Source: Serendipita indica DSM 11827
Taxonomy: Eukaryota; Basidiomycota; Agaricomycetes; Sebacinales; Serendipitaceae
Assembly (NCBI GenBank): GCA_910890315.1
Contig: CAJVGD010000020.1
Span: 1 to 64,000, forward strand
Reading direction: 5' to 3'
Length of the DNA stretch: 64,000 nucleotides
Position numbers and translations under genes: made by a program. The notes beneath the pieces were generated by a model that was not told the origin of the DNA, did no database searches, and was given only the letters and a program-made list of their open reading frames with translations. Positions 1 through 12,095 of this stretch are shown piece after piece (the first letter of the stretch is position 1; the number at the start of each line of letters is the position of its first letter).

Positions 1-377
1 TATAGAAAATAGAATATATCGGCATCAATAATGATTGTACAATTCACTGGCGAGCATTCCTCCGTACATTCGTCCAAGACGGGCCACATTGGAAGCGAGT
101 GTAATTGAGGCTAGTTGAACGGAGCGGGCTCGTTTTCGGCATAGTCAGAATATGTGGAAATTCCAGACCATGTCGATTGTCGGGTGGTAGCCAGAAGAGG
201 AATCTACCGCACGATTCCACCCAGCCATCGGACAAGAGTAAGCACTGTTCGAAGCCTGGCACAAGGATCCTTGAGGGGGCCCCGGGAAATGAAATTTCAA
301 GACCTGACTGTCCCTGGTCTTGAGCGTCCTCTCCGGGCTCATTTGCGGCTACATTAAGTGGTACTTGTCAGGTCGTG
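1..377. other. 3' flank of the NLR gene, no gene seen
   Basis: Several short overlapping frames run through this stretch on both strands. None resembles a known protein or continues the neighbouring gene. It is probably 3' untranslated or intergenic sequence of the receptor gene that ends at 378. Confidence 0.5.
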
Positions 378-3300
378 TTACATCAACAGCGACAGGCCCA
401 AATCTTGCTCACCTCCGTTTGAATTCGAATTTTGTTCTTCAAAGCCATCTAGAGGCAGGGCAACTGCGGCCTGCCGGGGGTATTGGTCACCTTGGAGTGG
501 CTCAGCCAATGGCTGATCAGGTTCTGCATTCCATACTCTAATTGTGGTGTCGGACGAGGCAGACACGATGCGGGAGCCATCTGGTGAGAATGATACTGCA
601 TTGACCCAGTTCTTGTGACCTCGACGCCGCCTCCAATGGCTGACCTGTTGCAGCATCCCACAGCATAATCGACCAGTCACGCGAGCCGGAGACGATTCGA
701 GAGCCGTCCGGCGAAAACGCGATAGATTTGATCCAATCTTGGTGTCCTCGAAATGGGTGTCCCAGCGACTGACCTGTAACTGCATGCCACAGGCGCATCG
801 TTTTGTCTCGTGAGCCAGACAGAATTCTAGAGCCATCTGGTGAGAATAGTACGGCTACCACGCTTCCACTGTGACCTCGGATTGGCTCCCCAATGCGTAC
901 ACCAGTGTTTGCATCCCAGAGTATTATCGTCGTATCAGCCGAGCCAGAGACAATTCGTGATCCGTCTGGGGAAAAAGCAACGGCCATGACCTCCTTTTGG
1001 TGACCTTGGAATGGCTCTCCCACCTGCTGACCAGTGTGCGCATCCCAGACTCGAATTGTTTTGTCAGATGAACCAGAGACAATGCGTAAGCCATCTCGCG
1101 ATAATGATATTGAGTTTATTGGGCCTTTGTGGCCTCGAAGCGGCTCTCCTAACGCTTCTCCAGTCTCCGCGTTCCACCAACGAATCTTCTTGTCAGAGGA
1201 GCAAGAAATAACTCTTAAGCCGTCTGGAGAGAATGCGACAGCATTTACATGCCCATCGTGACCTCGAAGTGGCCCTCCTAAAGGACGACCATTGTCTGCA
1301 TTCCACATACGAAGCGTCCAGTCTCGCGAACCAGAGGCAATTCGTTGACCGTCCGGCGAGAATGCGACTGCGTTGATGGGTGCCTCGTGACCTTCCGTTG
1401 GGTGTCCTACCGGCTCACCGGTGTGTGGATCCCACTGCCGGATGGTCTTGTCGGAGGAGCCGGAAATTATTCGTGAGCCGTCTTGGATGAAAGCGACGGT
1501 ATTGACTGGGGACGTGTGACCTCGGAGCTTCATTGAAAATTTATGGCCAGTTTTGATGTTGCCTAGTTGACCTTTCTTACTACCTTCCGAACTAGAGGCG
1601 GTCCGTGAGCGATTCGGCGAGATAGTGTCAGTGATGGCGGCCTCCTTGCAACCTCGAAGGGACTCATCCACAAAGAGATCACCTTCCACATTCCACACAC
1701 GCACTGTCTTATCTCGTGAGCAAGAGACGACCCGCAAACCGTCTGGCGAGAATCCCACAGCAGTGACTACGGAGTCATGGACGAGGGATCGACCCCATAG
1801 CTTTTCGCCTGTGTATGCATTCCACAATCGAATCGTATGATCCGACGAGCCTGAGGCAATTCGTGAGCCATCTGGTGAGAAGGCGACCGCCTTCACTTCC
1901 TTATTGTGACCCCGAAGCGGCTTTCCCAAACATTGACCGTTGTATGAGTCCCACTGGCGAATACATCGATCGGATGAACCAGAAATGATACGTGAGCCAT
2001 CTGGCGAGAATGCAATGGTGTTGACCGACGAACTGGAACCTCGTAATGCTGCTGTTATAGGCTGACGAGTGTTCGCATCCCACAGTAAGATTGTACCGTT
2101 AGACGAGCCGGAGGCAATTCGTGAACCCTCTGGCGAGAATGTTACGGTCTTAACCCGTCCTCTATGGCCTTGGAGTGGCACCCCCAATGGCTGTCCAGTG
2201 TCTGCATCCCACAACCTAATGGTCATGTCGGACGAGCCAGATGCTATTATAGAGCCATCTGGAGAGAACGCGATGCATTTGACCCATTCTTGGTGACCTC
2301 GGAGTGGCACCCCTAACGGCTGTCCGGTGTCTGTATCCCACAATCGAATGGTCGCGTCAGACGAGCAGGATGCTATTATAGAGCCATCTGGTGAGACCGC
2401 GACGGCGTTCACGGCCCCACTATGACCTCGAATAGCTCTTGGCAGGTTGGGATACATATCTTCAAGCCCCTGTGAAACTTTGAGGACGTTTGGGAACCAT
2501 CTTAGGCCCTCAGAATGTAGCATGGATCCTCGGGGGGTAAATGGAAGCGCCGAAATGTAGATGTGTGCAGCGCTCTCCTGAATTGGCACTGAAAATGTCA
2601 TCATAAACCGTCGAACTTCGATTGTGCTGCTTCTGATCTTGCTCCCAAGCTATTTAATATTTCAGAGGGAGGTTTTTGGGACAGAGCAACTCACCTCTAC
2701 GTGGCGCGAAAGTGCTCGAAAGCCAGCTATCACTCGTGGCACGCCCCTGATGAAGCTCAAAATCTCCATCCAGTATAAAACATATGGAGTCTGTAGAATG
2801 TACCAAACTCTATCTTTGAGCGTCCGTCGACAGTTTTCATCTGTTCCCGTGACATGAAATGTCCAGTAAACACTGGCATATCGAAGACTTTGCGGGATGA
2901 AATGTGATATCTTTACGTCAAGATCCGGGACTTGCCGATTCAGATAGAAAGAAGACTCAAGTTGACATATATTGAACCTGAGACCTTTCTTGAGGCATTG
3001 GAGACACCATGATGCCAATCGACTGTGAGCCTTGTTGAGGTCTATATAGATTTTATCGTGGTCATTGATGGTTAGATTGATGGTACAACGTCGTTGGAGG
3101 TACTCGACCAAGGTAGGATGGCGAAACTGAATAAGATTGGTACTCGCGTCTTGGGTGAGTACACTGCCCAAATTCGTTACCAAATCCAGAGCGCTTCCCT
3201 CTACTCCGGAATGCTTCATGAGGTCGTCCAGATCATTGACTGTGAGTGGTTCGAATGCTGCAAGCAACAAAGCAAGCATTTCGCACACAATTTCATGAGC

Positions 3301-4975
3301 TGGAGGCTCCATACGTTCAAAGACGAGGCTATATAGGTCGTCTATCATTCCAGTTTGGTGCATCGAGATAAGGTGGTCATAGATCCTTTCAGGAGTCTTG
3401 AATCTACTTTTGGCATCGAACAACCGACACACGGTGGTTGCCCAGATAAACAAGCCATTAGCCTTTTCGACCAGCTGTTGCACTTTGTACTCTGGTAGGA
3501 CTTTGGATAGTGACTGATGCATATACCGTGCAATGTCGTCGATATTATCTTGATGATTGACGCTGTGAAGCCGGTCTTCTAACTTTGCTTTGATCGAGAG
3601 TGACCCCAAAACGTGTTCGACAACAGAATCCGGTCTGCTTGTGATGAGTAGTTTCAGGTTTGCGCTCTCATTGGCAGCCATAGCGAGTGCGTCGAGAAGC
3701 TCCCTTCGATGTGATTGAGACTTGCATTCATCGATGGCGTCCACGACAAGAATCGCGCGTTCCTGTCGATTATTCAGAGGACCGAGGATAAGCCTCCGAA
3801 ATTGTTCTTCGAACGGACTTCGCATGATAGCCGGGTTTTGTTTCACGGCTGCAGCAATATGTGATGCAAGTTCAGGCATGTTATGAGCCAACTCTCTCGC
3901 TATAGTGGAACAGAACTTGTCAATGGTTGATCCTTCGCTGCTTGCAATGGAAAAGAAGAAGCGCCCCCCGAGCACTCCCATCTCCCGCCAGGACTCAACC
4001 GCAGACATTGCAACTGTGGATTTTCCGGAGCCGGCAATATCACAAAGCCAGAATATTGGCTTCCCTGACGTGTTGTCGTCGGCCCAGCGACGGATCATCT
4101 GTAAAACGGCCGTACGCGTTCCCTCCAGGCAAGTGCTATGAACCGAGGAAGCAACGGATGCTACCATTGGCAGTTGGAATAGAGCATTGGCGTCGGCTTG
4201 AGACAATCAACGAGATTCATATCCAAAAATATTGACTTACAGTCTGTCAGGAGAGTTTTTACCTTCTGTTCGATGGCTTGAACACGGTGTGCGATGAACA
4301 AATTCACCGCCTCCTTCATAAATTGTGAGATTATAAATCCTGCAGCCGCAGCCGAGCCTCATACCATGAGCTGGCGATGACCATCTTCAATATCTCGATT
4401 GAGTTTGCCGATATCCCCAGCATCTTTTTTCACTTGGGCTATCCTTTTCCAGAACTTGAGTCTGCCCTTGCGTTCCTCGCGTAAATTGTTGACTGTTGTA
4501 TGCAGCTTTTGTAGGACTCTGCATTAATCAATCAAGAGATGAATAAAAAATTAGATTTCTAGCCTACTTGGCATAGTGGTCGAGCAGTCGCCGAAACTCA
4601 TCGTCTACGACGTCTGAGGGACATTGCTGCAATACGTCGCTTTTTTCCTTGAATGCTGATTCATAAACCTTCAAGCGTTGCATTAGATCGACCCATTCTT
4701 GGTCGTTATTGTCTACCGCCTATAAGGCCAGGGACGTTGGCACGAGCAACAATTGGCTTAATTGGATGACTCACTTGAACGGCTTCGAGAACCGTTTTCG
4801 TTGCTCGACAGATCGCTTTAACAGCGGAGAGTTTATCGGATGCCTCGGCTATATTTGCCACAAATTCGAGTGCAACGATGGCCGTATCGTTTACTTGCCC
4901 CCTCCTGGGTGCGGACGATGTGCCTGGTGAATTCTGGGTCGCATTACTCGGCTGATTGGACGTTCCAGATGACAT
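378..4975 (-). CDS. NACHT-WD40 NLR-like receptor, frame break in last WD repeat
   Basis: Fungal STAND/NLR-like protein of the HET-E type; members are implicated in non-self recognition and heterokaryon incompatibility. N-terminal exons between about 4975 and 4240 encode a helical leader. The NACHT exon (4206 to about 2695) shows Walker A GSGKST in [14 protein letters not shown] and Walker [12 protein letters not shown]. The next exon (about 2615 to 640) holds 14 WD40 repeats, the seventh degenerate, enough for two seven-bladed propellers. A fifteenth repeat ([15 protein letters not shown]) lies in another frame: the linker before it is 2 nt shorter than in the neighbouring repeat (about 620-650), so the main frame runs out at 538 while the shifted frame runs to 378. 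The donor at 2694 (GTGAGT) is clear, but I found no acceptor in matching phase, so that intron is approximate. First ATG used is 4975; an upstream exon is possible. Either a decaying allele or a sequence error. Confidence 0.85.
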
Positions 4976-6798
4976 TGTGAAGGTGGGCGAGTCCAAGCCC
5001 CGGTAGGCGTCTGCCACTCTCCGGGACCAAACACACGCGGCAAAGGCTAAGAGATTGCATTAACAAGAGCAAAGAAAAATTGGTCTCAAATCGTTCAAAT
5101 GTCCATACTATTTACCAGATCATCCATATCCAGCTTGTGAAACGCGAGCCCAAACGCGAGCCCGCACGCTCGAGGTGTTGACCACGGGCCAGGGCCTGTA
5201 TCTCCATTATATTCTCCCCTCTTTCTCGAAGAGATGCGATTAAGTGATCATGGAAGCAATGTTCTCATCAAATCCCACGCAAATGGCAATTATTAGGAGT
5301 AGAAATCGAATACAATAATTAGCGACAGGCCATCCCTCCTCTTCTATCCAAATATAGGTATTTGAGTCATCCCAAACTTCAAAAATTCATCCCTCTTCCA
5401 TTGGATATCGCGCCACGGCCCTATTCGCCAGGATAAGGATCCTACGACAGCAGATATTGCCGTTTCGGGCGAGCCATATACTGAGGCATAAATAAAATTT
5501 ATAATATGAGAGTAATTTGACGATTTATCTTCCCAAAGTCCAAATTCCAACGGCGCCAGAACACCAGGCGGCACTAATCACCTGTGGAGATGAATTGCTG
5601 CTTATTAATCAGATGGAGAGGCAAAATATCTTTATGTGTGACAACGTTGATACATCAATCGTTGCGCAAACATATGAGCCGATGGGGCACCCAGGTCCCA
5701 CTCTTCGAGACATGACCGTGTAAGTGAGACTTTATTGCTCTTACTTTCTACTCTAATTGATCCCCGGGCCAGGATACAGGCACTCATGCGATGCTCCGCA
5801 AGACACGGCTTGGCTTCTTGACGAGGCAACGTCTCTGACGCTTAAAAAGCGGGGCATGTAGCTCATGTGATGGAGGAAGTCGGCGAAAATGGCCCTCTCA
5901 ACTCGAAGATATCACATCCCTCCGGAAAATCAGGCAAAGAAGCCCCCAAGCACCTTGTGTATGCAACCATTCTTTATCAAAGCACTGATACGTCATCTTA
6001 GTTCCATTTTTTGTACGTTGTCCGTGACCTTGGAGCCGTTTCTACTGGCAGCTCGGTTAGTATTAAGGATAATTCTTCGATTAATTGTATATATTTATCG
6101 CTTAGGGATGTTTGGTGCGCTCGTACGATGGCGCTTTGTCGGTATCTGATAACGACTATCAGATAACAAATCCCCTCCGGCTCTCGTCCCGGTCTCAACT
6201 TGCCCACGCCCACAAGGCGACCCAGGATCCCTCTTACTCTGTATCCTCGTCATTGTCATCTCCGTGCTCACTTGGCGCTCCGATCTCCAAGCCGGACGGA
6301 CGAGCCAACTTTGACAAGGGGATCCTCACAACATGTGACGCCAAAAACGGTGGCGCTAGGGTCTAGACTTCCTGTCTGCGGCTGTCAATCTATCAGCATC
6401 TGGCTGTCGACCACTTTGCGGGAGCGCGCGACTGAGCAGCTTCTAATGCGCAAGATCACCCGAAATGGTATGTAAAAACACATTCTCCGAAGACACTGTA
6501 TTGTGATGGGCTGATTAAGAACCCTCCAATGGCAGGCTAGGGGCCGCTTCTCCTGCTGGCAGCCACGCCTGTTCTGGTGGACAGGACGCAGAATAACGCG
6601 CATTGAATTGATTTTCTGTCCCTTCATGCTCCACTGTCATCCGTAACGTGAATAATCTTTTCACGCGATTCGTGTCTTCGTCTAGATGGCTCTCGTCGGC
6701 CGATTTAACTCGAATGTAGGACCATTTTTAGGACAGAAAGCAAGTAGACCAAGTCTCTGATCTTCCACCCCTGGTCTTCCCCTCCCCGCGACGACGCC
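4976..6798. other. Divergent intergenic region between NLR and ferric reductase
   Basis: About 1.8 kb between two head-to-head genes. Short frames around 5517-5723 and 5889-6149 on the plus strand look weakly protein-like but match nothing I recognise. The clearest signal is the iron-GATA motif pair listed separately. Confidence 0.5.
6144..6166 (+). promoter_or_regulatory. Pair of iron-responsive GATA factor sites
   Basis: Two perfect matches to ATCWGATAA, the consensus of fungal siderophore/iron GATA repressors (Urbs1, SreA, Fep1), lie at 6144-6152 (ATCTGATAA) and 6158-6166 (ATCAGATAA), same orientation, 14 bp start to start. They are about 630 bp upstream of the ferric reductase start. Iron repression of that gene is inference from motif and position. 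Confidence 0.7.
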
Positions 6799-9274
6799 AT
6801 GGACCACGGAGCTGGCGGACACGGCACTTCTGCGATAAATGACAATATGTCCACCACTTTATCCTCTAATTCTCCCAGCCCGACCACGATCCGCGCGGTG
6901 AATCCTCTTCGGGCCTACATACGATGGCAACAGGTCGAGTACCCGAGACAACTATGGTACTTTGTCGCCGCCGGGCTTGCGCTGCTCACTGTCTGCAACA
7001 TCGTGTACATTATACGCACGCGCCTTCGCAAGGCATCGCTCATGAGACAGCGTTCTGTGCCGCCGAACGAGGGTGGCGAGGCTGAAAAAAGTGGCAGCGC
7101 ACCGGGGCCAGCGCTACGATCGACTTTGCAGACAAGATTCGAGGCATTTGAGGCCGCATTCAAGATTATCTCATTCAGGTGGTCGATTCCCGCTGGTCGG
7201 ACGTTTACGCTCTCGCTCACAGAAGTCTTCTTCACGACGGGGTACCTCGCCGCAGTCTTGATCTGGAGTTTTATCCATTGTATGTCCGTCTCGATTTCGG
7301 GTCTACGGACTAGCTAATGCATGCCATTAGCGCGTGGGGGCCAAAGGGTACCACTTCTTTCTCACATTCGAACGACTTGATAAATATATATATAGGCATT
7401 CTGGGCGGAGAGAACGGCTGCAATAGCATCGAGGCAGGCTCCTCTTCTGACGCTTCTCTCTGGGAAGAACAACCTGGTCACTCGTGCGTCGGGCTCATGA
7501 ACAAATCAAGAGTTGCTGACGATCCTCTGATAGTGCTAACTGGCCTCAGCTACGAAAAGGTAAGATACCTCCCGTTAACAGCGCCATAAAAATGCGAGAC
7601 GACGTTCACAGGTTAACATCATGCATCGCGCCGTTGGCCGAACTCTGTTCCTCGTCGCGCTACTTCACAGCGCAGAGAAGTTTCCGTATGTAGAATTTGA
7701 CTCGTAGACCCATCTGACTCATTCATCTTAGTCGTCTCACTCCAAAACGAGTGGCGCGACCAATAAACTACACTGGGATCGCAGCGCTCCTCGCATTTAC
7801 TATTCTTCTCTTCACGTCATTCCGCCCGATTCGCAACAGAGGATTTGAAACGTTCTTATATCTCCACATCTTCACTGTCATGTACGTTGTTATCATGGAA
7901 CCGGGAATTCAAACTAACAATAGACAGCATCTATATTGTCGCAATGTATTATCACTGGCCGGAGTGAGCACGGTTTGCGTAGAGACTTCGTGAACTGATA
8001 GGTGTTCAGGGATGCCATGTACCTCTGGCTACTTATTGGATTCTGGGCATTAGATCGCATCATTCGTGGTATACAAATGATTCGAATCAACCGCGGTAAT
8101 CCCCAGTCGACCAAGGCGATAGTGCAGCTTGTGGCCGATGACTCTGTGAGACTGGTGCTACCTCAACGGCAAATGCGATGGAGGGCGGGACAACATGTCT
8201 TTCTCACGCTTCCAGGCGTGTCCAAGCTCCCCTTTGAGTCTCACCCAATGACTCTGGCGAATATTCCGGACACAGACGAGGACGGAAAACAGGCCAAATC
8301 CACAGACTTGGTGTTTTACATTCGTGCGATGGACGGATTTACGCGGAAGCTGTACGAATACGCGATCAACAACGACGGCAAGGCCGTGACCACACTGGTC
8401 GATGGGCCATATGGCACGCCACCGGACGTAAACAGCTTTACCACTGTGATATTCATTGCAGGTGAGAAGTTTTGGCTCGTCTTGAGCACTCTCGTTAAAC
8501 CAAATTGCAGGGGGATCAGGAATCGCTTCCACGCTACCACTACTTCTGGACATATTATCGTGCGACTGTTCCTCGAGTAAACTGCCGGGACCTAACTCAT
8601 TATTCGACGTTTCCTAGGAATGTAAAACGTGGACAATCGCCCGTGAGGCGTGTGGTATTCGTCTGGAGTGTCAAGTCTCGAGGTGGGCTTCCTTTTGTGG
8701 GGGACAGGAGGAGCTTTGGCTGATGAAGAGCTAAACAGGCGACCTCCAATGGGCCGTGGATATAATCAAAGCGACTACAGCAGGCGCACTCGGGATACTT
8801 GACCTCGATATCCGAATTCACATCTCACGGGCTCAGGCAAACGAACAAGTTCCTTCGCTGCGTGGCTCTGTAGACATCGCGGCCTCATTAACTCCAATCT
8901 CTCCAAGCGAAAAAGAGAAGCCAACACTTCCCATCCGATGCGCTGTCGTTGCCGGAGAGTCCGGAACCTCGACACCGGCGTTCCCGATGGCCATTGATGA
9001 TATCACATATGCTGGTAGACCGGATCTACCTGCGATTATCGACGAAGAAATTCGAGCATCCAAGGGACCCGTCGCTATCGTCGGTATGTCTTTTGTGCCT
9101 AGGGTGCACACTGGTCTCACCGCCCATCGTACAGCTTGTGGACCAGGGCACATGACGGCGACGGTGCGTCACTGCCTTTGTGCTGGAGCGGCCAGTTCGA
9201 GCACGATTTTACGAGGGGGTGTACCCGTTTCAATGTTCATAGAAAACTTTGGCGCGGTTCGTTCGAGCTCTTGA
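6799..9274 (+). CDS. Ferric-chelate reductase, FRE family
   Basis: Plasma-membrane flavocytochrome moving electrons from NADPH through FAD and two haems to extracellular Fe(III) before uptake. The N-terminal exon has a membrane segment (WYFVAAGLALLTVCNIVYII). Later exons encode the ferric reductase transmembrane domain, with haem-ligand histidines in the conserved NIMHRA and FLYLHIFTV/YHWP contexts. The FAD-binding region has SHPMTLAN (HPxT motif). The NADPH-binding part has GGSGIAST after the intron at 8461 and ACGPG after the one at 9084. The intron near 8563 fits best with donor GTGCGA, giving DILS-NVKRGQSPVRRVVFVW. The last intron (about 51 nt) is readable in frame, so retention would not stop translation. 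The C-terminal MFIENFG resembles the usual FRE end. Iron-GATA sites upstream support a role in iron acquisition. Substrate beyond ferric chelates (for example copper) cannot be judged. Confidence 0.9.
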
Positions 9275-9907
9275 TGACGAAAGAAAGTCGAACTGTAGGC
9301 GACATTGTGCAGAAAAAAATTGACCTCATTTGTTTCCCATCGCTTCTCTGACTGAACGTAGACAGCAACTTCGAGAGTAGTGACATGTGCGGTGTAGCCC
9401 GGATGAACGACGGGTCCGAGCCGTCACCAGAGCGACGCACTGTGTATGCATCAGGCTGAATGGTCACTTCGGTGAGCCAAGCGTCACACCCGCGGAGGAG
9501 GGGAAGGGAAAGCGGTGCTAACCGAGGCAGCACAGCCTACATGCCCGAATTCTATTGAAGGGTCTGAATCGCACTCCTCCCCACAAAGATGGTTATAGTC
9601 AGTTAAATTGTCATTATTTCAGCGTAATTGCTAGTCACCTTGGAGCAAGACGAAGAAAAAGGCGCGATTGTGTCTGGCACTTGGCTGAAGGAGACAAGAG
9701 TTGCATTGTGACCGTCTTCTTACGCGGCATGGGGCCGAAGCAGCTTCTTCCTGCATGCATCGCCGGGGTAGCCCTGGCTTGGAAGTGCGTGACAAGGAAG
9801 CATCTGCTGGTTGAGCCATGAGAACACCATCCCCGAGGGCCGAGGGGTATGCATCGCTCCTCGGTTTGGATTCACTGGCTCTACGAAGACGGCACTGGAG
9901 ATTGCGC
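9275..9907. other. Intergenic, no gene seen
   Basis: Sequence between the ferric reductase stop and the TATA box of the secreted-protein gene. Short frames only, none recognisable. Confidence 0.5.
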
Positions 9908-10020
9908 TATAAAAGGAGGCTTGTAGTCTCGCTCCCAATCCTCAGACTGGTTCTCTCTTCCTTCTCCTTTGCAGCCTTTGTTCTTCTTCTTTCGCCACTT
10001 CTTCTTTCTCCGTCTTCGAC
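9908..10020 (+). promoter_or_regulatory. TATA box and CT-rich leader
   Basis: TATAAAAG at 9908-9915 is followed from about 9955 by a strongly CT-rich stretch to about 10020. TATA plus pyrimidine-rich leader is typical of strongly expressed filamentous-fungal genes. The ATG lies at 10098. Confidence 0.65.
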
Positions 10021-10097
10021 TTGTCAGTATCAGTGTTCACAAGCCCCTGCGACTTGCTCACTTCGTCTTTGCAGTTTCTTTCTACTCCTAAGAAACA

Positions 10098-10657
10098 TGC
10101 AATTCACGACTGCCACCCTCTTTGCCATTGCTCTTCTCGCTGCCAATGTAAACGCGGTCACTTTGTACAGAGGTGGCAACAGCCATACTCCTGTCACCGG
10201 CGACCGCGTCAGGCATCAAGACTTTGGCCACCCTTCTGATGGTCATTACCACCCAAATGGGTGAGCGTGTCCTCCTTGGCTGAGGCTTCAACGCTGACGA
10301 CTACTGAACAGTGGAGGCTTGTCAACGTTTTCCAACCCCGATCACCTTCCAAAGGGAACGAAGCATGTCTACTCGTGAGCTTAAATATCTTCAATTAGGC
10401 CCGATTTCCTAACCACACCCTCTCCCAGCGTCGAATCGCATGAAGCAGAAGCGCACGGCTTTAAGGTGACCAACGACCATGGGACCCACCACAATATCGG
10501 TTTGCACCAGAAGCATCCTGAAGGAACTCTCCACAGTGCTCTGAAAAATTTGCCGTGGAAGAAGGTTGGCAGACGCGACGTACACCCAATGAACCGTGTG
10601 CGAATGGTTCACGAGGCCCTAGAGAGTTCGAAGAGGAGCATTGAAGAGCTCGATTAG
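10098..10657 (+). CDS. Small secreted histidine-rich protein, possibly ART-like
   Basis: About 150 residues in three exons. Introns are 10261-10311 and roughly 10374-10428; both phases close, joining HPNG to GGLSTF and HVYS to VESHEAEAHG. It begins with a classical signal peptide (MQFTTATLFAIALLAANVNA), so it probably enters the secretory pathway. The mature part is histidine-rich, contains no cysteine, and carries a dibasic GRRD. LYRGG just after the signal peptide, then GLSTF and later glutamates, recall the R-S-E pattern of ADP-ribosyltransferase folds, but spacing is short and the resemblance is weak. A strong TATA box and CT-rich leader precede it. Function unknown; a secreted effector-like or cell-wall protein is plausible. 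Confidence 0.75.
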
Positions 10658-12095
10658 GGGCCATGGACAACAAAATTTGAGAATAGTTCTTTATATTGTA
10701 TCTTTATATTCAAAAGAAAATACACACAGCTGCGAAGAAAAAAAGATGATTGATTCCGTGGAAAGGTCTGCAGTAGCGTTAAACTCGTCATGAGCTGTCG
10801 AGCACTCAACAACGTTATACGACCGACACAGTAGCTTCCCTCGATGCATAAGAGCATGGCACAAAACGCCAAGAGCATTTTGCTCGATTTAAGAAGATAA
10901 GCTAATCTTGAACGACGTGGCATCAATATATCGCCCCCAGGCAGGTCAAGATTGACAGTTCTCGACACATACGCTACAGATCAGAGCTCCGGAGAAGTAG
11001 TACTCAAATCTGCGATGCTAGACCATGTTGTCTGTGGTTAAGATGATCCTAATCCCCGAGTATGTGGTGTCGCGACGGTGCTCGCGCTTCCTCTGCGAGA
11101 GAATCTGTTCGCTTTCTAGGTACCATATAATGAATGCATAGTCTAAAGACACCGCGAGAACTATATACATTTACTTCATATCGAATATGCCTTTGCTTCG
11201 TGGACCATACCGATGTAGCAGCGCACGTACAGGGTGCTGTGTAGCTACACCTTCGGCATGAAAGGCAAGTGGGCCCGCTATCGCCACAGTAGCGCACCAC
11301 TATACAGTGTAGATAATGAGAAGTATTTTTGAATAGAAGGGTCGCCTGAGGGGTTCGGACTCGCACGGGAGTGGGTAATGCTGCGAAACCATGTCCTTTG
11401 GATATCTCCAGAGGTCGTATCTAATGAGTGATTGCCTGCAGCGTCGTGTGACTTCTTTGAGCTTGTAGAACAACAGGTACCTCTGTTGTCATAAGCCCAG
11501 AGGTCCAACTTCGATTGGTTGAGGTATAAATTACAGATGTCGAATCCTTGAGCAGACATGAGCACAATGATAATCAGTTGCCTCCACTATCATCAGGACC
11601 TTGTCTTGCTTTTGCGCGCCAGTACTAGTGGGCCGAGATCCACCCTTTCGCCATTTGGGGTGATAAACTCTTTCGTATATCAGCGAGCACGGTAATAGAG
11701 AGCCACTGGGCTCCTAAATAGTGGAAGGAGAACAAACGAGCCCTACTATGTTCTGTGGTCGCTCAGTTTGTTCATAGTCGCACAAGCAGAGGGACATTAG
11801 TGGCCTCCACGAGACCAATGATTAACTTAGTCTCCGCTCGTGTGTCCATCGGTTCTTGGTTACATTACCATCTCCATATGATGTATCGGTTTGAACAGAG
11901 ATGGCGACCAGCTAGTCTACTTTGATGGGCTGTGAATGAACTTCCAGCGATATCAGACGAAGGCTAGCCGAAATTTGTTTCTAAAGCTAGTCTGCTAACT
12001 CTCTGTGGCCTTCAGCTGGCATTCGGACCCTTCATCTCAGCACATGAAAGTGAATTCAAAATAGCTGATGCTAAAGGTGTATATAATAACATGCC
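10658..12095. other. Intergenic, no gene seen
   Basis: About 1.4 kb between the secreted-protein gene and the bL36m gene. Minus-strand frames at 10654-10968, 11049-11366 and 11278-11565 show no known motif, signal peptide or splice pattern that I can defend. No RNA gene was recognised. Confidence 0.5.

Noticed and set aside
5517-6149. Weakly protein-like plus-strand frames in the NLR/FRE gap
   Set aside because: No recognisable family and no consistent splice pattern; left as intergenic.
11335-11400. Possible tRNA around GGGGTTCGGACTC
   Set aside because: The putative T stem does not pair and no cloverleaf can be drawn on either strand.
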